Shown here: piece by piece, positions 51,548 to 61,299 of the stretch | Layout: each line of letters starts with the position of its first letter | Position numbering within the stretch: the first letter of the stretch is position 1 | NCBI RefSeq assembly: GCF_037969765.1 | Contig: NZ_CP150207.1 | Location: forward strand, 3,403,001 to 3,467,000 | Source of the DNA: Paenibacillus sp. FSL W8-0186 | GTDB taxonomy: Bacteria > Bacillota > Bacilli > Paenibacillales > Paenibacillaceae | Length of the DNA: 64,000 bases | Reading direction: 5' to 3' | Made by a program: the position numbers and the translations under genes | Notes under the pieces: generated by a model | Told to the model about the DNA's origin: nothing | Database searches by the model: none | The model's input: the letters and a program-made list of their open reading frames with translations, nothing else

Positions 51548-54500
51548 ATGAGCAAGAAGCGCACTGTCAGAAACAGGTTATGCTCTATTGCTATGACCGC
51601 GATGCTGTTGTTTGGTTTGTATCCCCCATTCGGTCTTTCCGATGTATCCGCTGATAGCGTGCATACCGTCCACGCGGCCGCTTACATGGGTGCCAGGACA
51701 GCCGCAGAAACTACTTTGCCTGATAGCATGGAAATGGAAGGCCAGAGCGCGCCTGTCACTTGGCATATCGGCGAGGATACCTTTGCGGTGCCTTACGATA
51801 CGGTGACGGTTACCGGTACGGCTGGAGGCAGAGCGGTCTTGGCAAATGTGGAAGTTATTCCGCCCTCTAGCCATCCCTTGGTTTATTTCGTGGATAGCGG
51901 CCGAGGCGGCGATTCCCTTGGCAACAGTCCTAGTACCTCGCCATTGTACGAGGCGGTCAAAGAACTGACCGGCGCACCCTTGCTCAATCAGTTGCCGGAT
52001 CAGAAGTTTGACGCAACGAACGGCTGGGGGTTCGACGATTCGGTACACAAGGTAAAAAACTCCAAAGACGGAGGGCATACAGACCCCGCTGCGGATCCGT
52101 CGATATGGGTTGTCGGGCTGCGGGCTGCGGGCGATCATATCATTTATCAGCTCAAAGCCCTTGAAGCTGGAACCTATACGCTCAGCAGCGGTTTTCACGA
52201 CTGGTACGGCAGCCGCTCCCGCGTGATGCGCCCCAATATCGAGTATCAGGATATCAGCGGCGATCGAAAGATGATCTATCTTGATCAGTTCAATACTAAT
52301 GCGACTAAGCTCATTTCCAGCGAATTTACGATCCCCGGAGACATTGACACCAGCGTTCCCCTGAAACTGACCTTTGCTTATGTGTCCGGCGAAAAACCAA
52401 TCTTGAGCTGGTTCGCCATAGCCAAGGGCGGGATCAAAGGCTTGATTGAAGACGCTCGGCAAAATGCAGCATCAGCGGTCAAGGTTTTGCTGGACGGCAA
52501 CGATATCAAAGCCGGCAATGTCAACGGCCTCACATTCAAGGGATTTGGCGTACTGAGCGCAAACAGCACCAGCGCCCTGCTAATGGATTATAAGGCTGAG
52601 CATCCTGAGTCTTATGCAGAATTGCTGCAGATTCTGTTTGGCGGAGACAACCCCATCATGACACATGTGAAAATTGAGATGGGCAACGACCGCAATAACT
52701 CCACCGGTCCGGACCCGGCCACGATGCGTACGGCCGATGAAGAAGCCAACGTTGCCCGGCATCCCGGTTTCCAGCTTGCGGCCGACGCGAAGGCCGTGAA
52801 CCCTAATCTCAAAGTGAGCATCCTGCGCTGGAGTGCTCCCGCCTGGGCGGACAACAACGACAAAATCTATGCCTGGTATAAAAACACCATTCTGGCCGCT
52901 TATCGCGAGTACGGCTATATGGTCGATTACGTGAATCCCCATATTAACGAGCATGCGCCGGACCTGACGTGGACAAAACAATACGCCGAACGGGTTAGAA
53001 CGGATCATGCCGGCTTTGCGAGCGAAGAAGAGAAAGCGCTTTATCAACAGATGAAGGTTGTTATTTCCGATGAAGTCGGAATTGGCTCCTTCGGAGGCAG
53101 CATGGTGAGCGACGCTTCTCTGCGGGACGCGGTATCAGTCGCCGCCTACCACTACAATACGGATGATGATAGTGCGGGCAATTTCAAACGGCTCGCGGAG
53201 CAATTCGACGTCGAGGTCTGGAACAGCGAGGCGCAGGCCACCTTCAGCAACTCGTCCTTCCGTCCCAACAACAATATGAAGGATCCTGCAGTTGCAGGCA
53301 CCGGCATCGGCGGTACAGGCAGCGCGCTGGAGATGGGCAATACCATTATCAAGGGATTCGTCAATTCCCGGCGGACGCATTTTGTTTATCAGCCAGCCAT
53401 CGGCTCCTTCTACGAAGGCGGTCAATATTCCTTCAAGGAATTGGTCAGCGCTCGCGACCCTTGGTCGGGCTGGATTCATTATGACGCCGGTCTTCACATC
53501 CTGCAGCATTTTAGTTGGTTTGCGAAAGCCGGCTGGGAGAACGGCAATAACGACGAGGGAATTTGGAGAGCGGTTCCGCAGGCTAGCTACACCGGCGCGA
53601 CAGGCACTAATCCGGTCAGCGGACGCAACGGCACGCCAAGCTATATGACACTCGCAGCCCCCGACAAGAGCGATTTTTCAACCGTTATTGTCAATGACAG
53701 CGAGTATGAGAGAACCTACAAACTCCAGACAGTCAATATGGCGTACACGGGCACCCCTTCCCTGGAAATATGGGAAACTCGGGCCGCCGGCAAAGGAGAA
53801 GCCTTCAACAGCAGCTACATGCAATATCGCGGGAAGGTTTCTGCTGACGGAGGCGGAATTTACACTGTGCGCGTCAAACCTTATTCCATCGTAACCGTAA
53901 CGACATTGGAAAACAGCGGGAACAATGCGTACCATACACCATTCCCTGTTGAGGGCGAGCGCACCGTGCTCGACACCGATGCAACAGGATCGGTTCAGAA
54001 TACCGGGGATGGTATCCTTTACGCCGACGATTTTGACTATTCTGGCAAGACGGTTCCTGTAATTGGAGCAGGCGGTCAAATTACGGGCTATCAAAGCTAT
54101 ATCGATTCACGCGGCGGTTCTAAAGGCGCAATCCCCCGCTACACCCATGATCGTAACGGCGCGTTTGAAGCATATCTGGACGAGCAAACCGGAAATTACG
54201 TTCTGCGCCAGCAATTGGACCGGGGGCTTATGGGACTTGGCGGTACGTGGAACAACGGCGAGCCCGTCACAGCCATCGGCGACTACCGGTGGACCAACTA
54301 TAAGGCCAGCGTCGACGTTTCGTTCGAAACGAACAATACGCAAGGCGGCGCAAATTACGCTGCGATAGGCGCCCGGTATCAGGGCGGCGGCAGCTCCCAT
54401 ACGATTAACGGTACACCTTATGTACTGAAATTTTGGTTTGACGGCGGCTGGCAGCTGCAGGTCGATGGCCGTTCCGTGGCCAACGGCAATGTCGTGAGCG

Positions 54501-57500
54501 GTTCCGGCGGCGTAAAGATCAATGACTTTGACAACACTTATAACGCATGGCATAACATTGCGATTCAAGTGGCGGGAAGTCAGGTGACAGCCTTCCTGGA
54601 CGGCGTGGAGCTTGTCTCCTACACCGATCCGCACCCCAAGCTGTCCGGCCGGGTAGATTTGGGCAGCGGATACTATCACGTTCGTTTTGACAATTTACTG
54701 GTAGAAACAGTGGAAGGCTATGCACCGTACTATTCCGAGACGCTTGACGATCTGGAAATGCAAGACCTGGCTCCCGTTCCCCAGCCCAAACTCGTTTATA
54801 GCGGTTCGTGGGCCCATAACAACGGCCAGGGCATGTTCCATTATCAACGCTCCCTTTCCACCAGCCAGGGCGCTGATGCTGCGCTGGAATATACCTTTGT
54901 AGGCACCGGACTGGATATTCTGGGCCCCAACGATGGTTCGGCGAAGCTGGAGGTGATGGTGGACGGGCAAATCGTAGCGCCTTCAGCCGCCGCGACAGCT
55001 TCCAAGGAATTGTACCAAACCTTTACACTTCGCGGGCTTGCATTTGGCCAGCATACCGTCCGGATCAAGGTGTTAAGCGGCACCTTGGTGGTGGACGCCG
55101 TGGCGGTCGTTTCCGGCGAAGTGCAAGGTACGCCTGATATAGCTGCTCTCCAAGAAGCGGCAGCAGAGGCGCAAGTGATCAACAAGCTGGACGAATTCCG
55201 CGACAGCGACTGGCAGCTCTTCGAAGCCGCGCGGAATGCTGCCCAGGAAGCTCTGAATAACCCTGCTTCCTACCGATTGGATCAAGAAGGAGCTGAACAG
55301 CTCACGGCGCGCCTTGTTTTTGCCCAGAAACAGTTATTTACGGGCGATATACGGGAGCTTGGTTCGCCTCATTATGCTGCCGCCTACGTCGGTGGAGCGC
55401 CAAATCTTCCCGAGAAAGTGGAGGCGACACATGAAGACGGATCGAAGTCGTTCGTGACCGTGAATTGGAATTTGGACGGTGTCCGTTTCGACACCCCCTA
55501 TGAAACGGTAACCGTAAACGGCACTTATGGAAGCCTTACAACCGTTTGCTATGTAGAAGTAGTCCCCGAGGACATTTTGTATTTCGCTGATCTTAACGCT
55601 ACCGAGACCGGACTGACAGCAGGACATACATCTTCCAATACGCTCGGCTATGATTCGCCGGCATACAGAGCTGTCGCTGTCCTTGCGGACGCCGACGGCA
55701 AACCGCTTCTCAACGATGCCCCGGACCGGATTTACGACTCCGCCAAAGCCTGGGGTCACAGCGGCTACAATGCCAGCGGCTCGCCGTCCGTCTCTTACAA
55801 AGGGATCGTTAGCGGCCCGTACAGCAAGCAAAGCACAACCGGCATCTATACGGCCAATCAGACCGGAGCGGCCCTTACCTATACGTTTGATCATCTGCCT
55901 GCTGGCGAGCATACGATAACGCTTGGCACATACAGTTGGTGGCCCGAATACTCCCGCACCGAAGAAGTCTACCTTGAATATGGCGACAAAAACGAACTTG
56001 TGGATACTATAACGCTTGACAGCAATTCATTTGACGTAGTACAAGGGTACACCTTCTCCATGGCGGAAGCCGGGGCATTGACTCTCAAACTGGTGGCGAA
56101 AAACAACCAGTCGCCAATGCTGTCCTTTGTCGGGATTGCACCGGTCAAAACCCCGGAGGCGGATGTCACGAAGCCCGTCATTACCTTGTTGGGTGAACCG
56201 GTTGTTCGTCTGAACGTTGGGGATGATTACGCAGATGCAGGCGCGGCGGCGACCGATGATCGGGATGGCGACATTACAGATCGGATTGTAACCACAGTGA
56301 CCAGCAGCGTATACGGACTGACGGCAATTGACACATCGATTCCAGACGTTTACAAGGTTCATTACAATGTAAGCGATGACGCAGGCAATGCGGCTGACGA
56401 GGTGACAAGAACGGTTATCGTAACGGAGGACATCGAAGCCGATGTGACCAAGCCGGTCATTACCTTGTTAGGCGAACCAGTGGTTCGTCTGCCCGTCGGT
56501 GCTGACTACACGGATGCAGGCGCAACGGCGATCGATGATCGGGACGGCGACATAACGAATCGGATTATGACCACGGTAACCAGCAGCGTATATGGACTGA
56601 AGACAATCGATACATCGAAAGCCGGAACGTATACGTTCCACTACAACGTAAGCGATGCGGCGGGCAATGCGGCTGACGAAGTGACAAGAACGGTGACTGT
56701 CTATAGAAAAGATCACGGCGGCACGACAACGACTCCGCCATCGAACACTTCGGCTCCTCCATCAGGGCCTAAGCGTCCAACGAAACCCGAGATCCCCTCG
56801 ACTACTCTGGTTCTTGATGCAGACGATTTACGAGACACAGCCGACGGCACAGTAATCGTTCGTATTTCGGAGAACCAAGATACCGTCATTCTTCCGGGGA
56901 ATATTGCAGATATTCTAGGAGATCACCGTCTCCGTCTCGCCGGCCCGAATATGACCATTGAATTCCCTGCTGCATCTCTGAGGAGCATTCAAGCCGTTGT
57001 ACCTGGAGATGAGGCCAAAGAAGCGCAGATTCATTTCTCAATGCGGCCCGTTTCGGAGGAAGAAGCCGCCCGGCTTATTCGCAGCTCAGCGGCCAACCGA
57101 ACCGTTCAGTTGACGGCAGCAAGCGATATGTACGATCTCAACATGCGGGTTGTTGGCGCAGACGGAACTTCCGAACCGGTCCCAGCCTTTGCCGAGCCAA
57201 TAACGATTGCGCTGCAAATCGATCCGAATGCCGATCCCGATTTATTGGGCATATACTTTATTTCGGCAGACGGAACCCTGGAGTATATGGGCGGGACGTT
57301 AGCGGAAGGCATGATCACCGCGAAAATACATCATTTAGGGAAATATGCCGTTCTCGAATACAACAAAACGTTCGCCGATGTAGGAGAGAGCCATTGGGCG
57401 AGTCAAGCTATTAAAAAAATGGCGGCAAAGCACATCATTGCAGGGATCGACGACACGCGTTTTGATCCGCAAGGTAGCGTAACACGGGCCGAATTCGCAG

Positions 57501-57901
57501 CAATGCTGACACGCGCATTAGGGCTAACGGCTGCTGATACCTTGACGTTCACGGATGTGAGTCCTGATGCTTGGTATGCCGAAGCAGTCGCCAAGGCAAG
57601 CAGCGCTGGAATCGTGCATGGGCGCGATTCGAACACATTTGCACCAAATGCCGTCATCACCCGGGAAGAAATGGCCGTGATGATCGTGCGTGCGTATAAG
57701 TATTTGCATGGCGAAGAGACAACCACGTCATACCTGGAGTCGTTTAGCGATAACGGACAAATTGAACCTTGGGCGAAGGAGGCCGTGGGAGCCGCACAAG
57801 CATGGGATCTCATCCGGGGACGAGGGAATAACCAGTTTGCTCCGAAAGCGCCGATGACGCGAGCGGAAAGTGTGCTAGTAGTTTCTAAAATTCTAAATTA
57901 A
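51548..57901 (+). CDS. SLH-anchored multidomain GH59-like glycosidase
   Basis: A 2,117-residue secreted enzyme. Order: signal peptide (about 1-43); Ig-like Big_4 segment (44-105); lectin-like module (110-292); catalytic domain (about 325-790) resembling GH59 galactocerebrosidases (KGFGVLSANSTSALLMDY, HVKIEMGNDRNNSTG, LRWSAPAW), with likely acid/base Glu468 in NPHINEH and nucleophile Glu561 in EVWNSEAQ; galactocerebrosidase-type lectin domain (822-1055); beta-sandwich module (1080-1192); FIVAR-like helices (1197-1265); a second Ig-like plus lectin pair (1268-1535); two DUF5011 Ig repeats (1539-1627, 1633-1719); Thr/Pro linker; an unassigned domain (1753-1935); three SLH motifs (1941-2117) for wall attachment. 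Substrate is probably a beta-galactosyl polymer or glycoconjugate; this is inference. ATG at 51548 has AAAAGGAGG. Confidence 0.9.
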   Translation: MSKKRTVRNRLCSIAMTAMLLFGLYPPFGLSDVSADSVHTVHAAAYMGARTAAETTLPDSMEMEGQSAPVTWHIGEDTFAVPYDTVTVTGTAGGRAVLANVEVIPPSSHPLVYFVDSGRGGDSLGNSPSTSPLYEAVKELTGAPLLNQLPDQKFDATNGWGFDDSVHKVKNSKDGGHTDPAADPSIWVVGLRAAGDHIIYQLKALEAGTYTLSSGFHDWYGSRSRVMRPNIEYQDISGDRKMIYLDQFNTNATKLISSEFTIPGDIDTSVPLKLTFAYVSGEKPILSWFAIAKGGIKGLIEDARQNAASAVKVLLDGNDIKAGNVNGLTFKGFGVLSANSTSALLMDYKAEHPESYAELLQILFGGDNPIMTHVKIEMGNDRNNSTGPDPATMRTADEEANVARHPGFQLAADAKAVNPNLKVSILRWSAPAWADNNDKIYAWYKNTILAAYREYGYMVDYVNPHINEHAPDLTWTKQYAERVRTDHAGFASEEEKALYQQMKVVISDEVGIGSFGGSMVSDASLRDAVSVAAYHYNTDDDSAGNFKRLAEQFDVEVWNSEAQATFSNSSFRPNNNMKDPAVAGTGIGGTGSALEMGNTIIKGFVNSRRTHFVYQPAIGSFYEGGQYSFKELVSARDPWSGWIHYDAGLHILQHFSWFAKAGWENGNNDEGIWRAVPQASYTGATGTNPVSGRNGTPSYMTLAAPDKSDFSTVIVNDSEYERTYKLQTVNMAYTGTPSLEIWETRAAGKGEAFNSSYMQYRGKVSADGGGIYTVRVKPYSIVTVTTLENSGNNAYHTPFPVEGERTVLDTDATGSVQNTGDGILYADDFDYSGKTVPVIGAGGQITGYQSYIDSRGGSKGAIPRYTHDRNGAFEAYLDEQTGNYVLRQQLDRGLMGLGGTWNNGEPVTAIGDYRWTNYKASVDVSFETNNTQGGANYAAIGARYQGGGSSHTINGTPYVLKFWFDGGWQLQVDGRSVANGNVVSGSGGVKINDFDNTYNAWHNIAIQVAGSQVTAFLDGVELVSYTDPHPKLSGRVDLGSGYYHVRFDNLLVETVEGYAPYYSETLDDLEMQDLAPVPQPKLVYSGSWAHNNGQGMFHYQRSLSTSQGADAALEYTFVGTGLDILGPNDGSAKLEVMVDGQIVAPSAAATASKELYQTFTLRGLAFGQHTVRIKVLSGTLVVDAVAVVSGEVQGTPDIAALQEAAAEAQVINKLDEFRDSDWQLFEAARNAAQEALNNPASYRLDQEGAEQLTARLVFAQKQLFTGDIRELGSPHYAAAYVGGAPNLPEKVEATHEDGSKSFVTVNWNLDGVRFDTPYETVTVNGTYGSLTTVCYVEVVPEDILYFADLNATETGLTAGHTSSNTLGYDSPAYRAVAVLADADGKPLLNDAPDRIYDSAKAWGHSGYNASGSPSVSYKGIVSGPYSKQSTTGIYTANQTGAALTYTFDHLPAGEHTITLGTYSWWPEYSRTEEVYLEYGDKNELVDTITLDSNSFDVVQGYTFSMAEAGALTLKLVAKNNQSPMLSFVGIAPVKTPEADVTKPVITLLGEPVVRLNVGDDYADAGAAATDDRDGDITDRIVTTVTSSVYGLTAIDTSIPDVYKVHYNVSDDAGNAADEVTRTVIVTEDIEADVTKPVITLLGEPVVRLPVGADYTDAGATAIDDRDGDITNRIMTTVTSSVYGLKTIDTSKAGTYTFHYNVSDAAGNAADEVTRTVTVYRKDHGGTTTTPPSNTSAPPSGPKRPTKPEIPSTTLVLDADDLRDTADGTVIVRISENQDTVILPGNIADILGDHRLRLAGPNMTIEFPAASLRSIQAVVPGDEAKEAQIHFSMRPVSEEEAARLIRSSAANRTVQLTAASDMYDLNMRVVGADGTSEPVPAFAEPITIALQIDPNADPDLLGIYFISADGTLEYMGGTLAEGMITAKIHHLGKYAVLEYNKTFADVGESHWASQAIKKMAAKHIIAGIDDTRFDPQGSVTRAEFAAMLTRALGLTAADTLTFTDVSPDAWYAEAVAKASSAGIVHGRDSNTFAPNAVITREEMAVMIVRAYKYLHGEETTTSYLESFSDNGQIEPWAKEAVGAAQAWDLIRGRGNNQFAPKAPMTRAESVLVVSKILN
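56162..56706 (+). repeat. Intragenic tandem repeat of two DUF5011 modules
   Basis: Two copies starting at 56162 and 56441 (period 279 bases, 93 codons) encode VTKPVITLLGEPVVRL and following residues. They are highly similar at DNA level, which implies a recent duplication or ongoing homogenisation. Confidence 0.8.
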
Positions 57902-57920
57902 ACAGAGTTCATGAATAAAA

Positions 57921-57959
57921 AAAGGCGAGTCCGCGCCATACATGCGCGGACTCGCCTTT
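57921..57959. terminator. Bidirectional terminator between GH59 gene and metG
   Basis: AAAGGCGAGTCCGCGC (57921-57936) and its perfect inverse (57944-57959) around a 7-base loop, flanked by A and T runs on both sides. Confidence 0.95.
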
Positions 57960-57988
57960 CAATTTTTTCGATGCTTGCCTTACCTATC

Positions 57989-59992
<2,004 letters not shown>

Positions 59993-60019
59993 TCATCGAA
60001 AGCAACGCAAACAAAAAAA

Positions 60020-60325
60020 CTCCCACCCCGTATGGGGCGAGAGATGACTCACGCGTTACCACCCAAATTCCCTGCGTCTTCGCAGACGGCAGGCTCTGTC
60101 GGTCTTAACGACCCTCCGTTAACGCCGGATTCCGCGCCGCCCCCTTACCGATGACCGGGGTTATTCCCCCGCCTAGACGGCTCGAAAGCAGTTCCTCCCG
60201 GACCATCTTCCAAAGCCGATTCAGACCGGTTTGCAGCTCCCCCGGCTCTCTGTCACTGAATCCCTCTCTGTACTTATCCGTTCGTCGGAATGATATCATG
60301 CATGATCAAGCAGCTCATGTGTTTA
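60020..60325 (-). promoter_or_regulatory. Methionine T-box leader of metG
   Basis: The minus-strand leader contains the T-box core GGGTGGTAACGCG (60064-60052), the terminator CTCTCGCCCC-ATAC-GGGGTGGGAG followed by seven T (60043-60013), and a stem I region with AGAGAG and GGAAGATGGTCC, where ATG (60206-60204) is the likely Met specifier. Uncharged tRNA-Met should pair with UGG(U) and favour the antiterminator. Confidence 0.88.
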
Positions 60326-60331
60326 TCTTCT

Positions 60332-60360
60332 ATCTTAGAAAAAGACCATGCCTCTGTCAA
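60332..60360 (-). promoter_or_regulatory. Promoter of the metG T-box leader
   Basis: Minus-strand TTGACA (60360-60355), 17-base spacer, TAAGAT (60337-60332). Start point near 60325 gives a leader of about 360 bases. Confidence 0.75.
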
Positions 60361-60385
60361 GCGGTCCTGGGCCGCTGGCTAGGCC

Positions 60386-60661
60386 TCATGACGAGCTCCC
60401 GTCGTTAAGCTGGCCTCCCTGCTCCGGAATCGGTGATTTTCTTGGAGGAACGGGATCGATCCCGCCAGGGTGAAAAGGATGGCAGCGGGCAATTCGTCTG
60501 GCTGCGAGCCAGGACCCTTTCACCGGGCCGTGCACTTCGATCGCCTCCAGAGCGTAGGCGGAGCAGGTCGGGTAAAACCTGCAGGTCGGCGGCTTCAGCG
60601 GAGAAATAAACTTCCGGTAGAAAATGATCGGGCCTTTAACCGCTTTGCGAACGATGCCCAT
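60386..60661 (-). CDS. yidD: Membrane protein insertion efficiency factor YidD
   Basis: A 91-residue YidD family protein with a short amphipathic N-terminus and the family core [29 protein letters not shown] (cores [10 protein letters not shown]) and [24 protein letters not shown]. It assists YidC-type insertion of membrane proteins. ATG at 60661 is 2 bases after the zur stop; the ribosome binding site is weak, so coupling to zur is likely. Confidence 0.93.
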   Translation of the reverse strand: MGIVRKAVKGPIIFYRKFISPLKPPTCRFYPTCSAYALEAIEVHGPVKGSWLAARRIARCHPFHPGGIDPVPPRKSPIPEQGGQLNDGSSS

Positions 60662-60663
60662 CT

Positions 60664-61119
60664 TCAGGACGTCCCGCTATTCTGAGGCAGCCGCTCGTCG
60701 TTCAGCTCGCGGCGGCAGTCTTTACAGTAGCCGAACACTTCGAACTTATGCTTCACGACCTGGAATTGCTCAGGCGCGTCCGTCAAAGGCATGGGGCAGA
60801 AATGGATCGGATACGTCCGCTCGCATTGCAGGCAGATCATATGGTGATGATGATGCCCCTCGCTGCAGCTGGCCCGGAACTTGAGGCCGTCCTCAAACAT
60901 GATCTGCTCCAATACCCCCAGTTCCTCCATCACCCGCAAATTGCGGTACACTGTATCAAAGCTGAGGCCGCTATATATTTTTTCCATATATTCATAAACG
61001 TCTTTCGGCGTTAAATATCCGTCACGCTCTGCAAACAGCTTGGCCAGCGTTCTGCGCTGATCCGTAATCCGCAGCCCTCGGGCGGACATGACCCCGATGA
61101 TTTGTTCACTCGACAGCAT
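60664..61119 (-). CDS. zur: Zinc-responsive Fur family repressor, probably Zur
   Basis: A 151-residue Fur family regulator. Winged helix with [14 protein letters not shown] and [17 protein letters not shown]; regulatory site [16 protein letters not shown] and a C-terminal structural zinc site CLQC...CKDC. The sequence tracks B. subtilis Zur, including YLT at the wing-helix entry, [19 protein letters not shown] and HKFEVFGYC. Together with a Zur box at znuA this supports zinc rather than iron sensing. ATG at 61119 with GGAGG seven bases upstream. Confidence 0.85.
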   Translation of the reverse strand: MLSSEQIIGVMSARGLRITDQRRTLAKLFAERDGYLTPKDVYEYMEKIYSGLSFDTVYRNLRVMEELGVLEQIMFEDGLKFRASCSEGHHHHHMICLQCERTYPIHFCPMPLTDAPEQFQVVKHKFEVFGYCKDCRRELNDERLPQNSGTS

Positions 61120-61235
61120 GTGCATACCTCCCGTCTGAACTTGCGTTATGCATGCGTCTCTACTAATAATGCCCGAAAAAAACAGCAGCGTCAATGAAGG
61201 CCCGCCCAGCTCGCCACGATCTCTCAACACAGCAA

Positions 61236-61274
61236 CAAAAAAGGCAAGCCCGACCTTGCTTGGTCCGGCCTGCC
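61236..61274 (-). terminator. Terminator of the stalk/PKD protein gene
   Basis: GGCAAGCCCGACC (61243-61255) and GGTCCGGCCTGCC (61262-61274) pair with two mismatches; TTTTTT follows on the minus strand. Confidence 0.8.
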
Positions 61275-61299
61275 CTGAACGGTACAGGATATGAAATGA

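Noticed and set aside
60105..60299. 64-codon minus-strand ORF before metG
   Set aside because: Lies within the T-box leader; its sequence is explained by conserved RNA structure.
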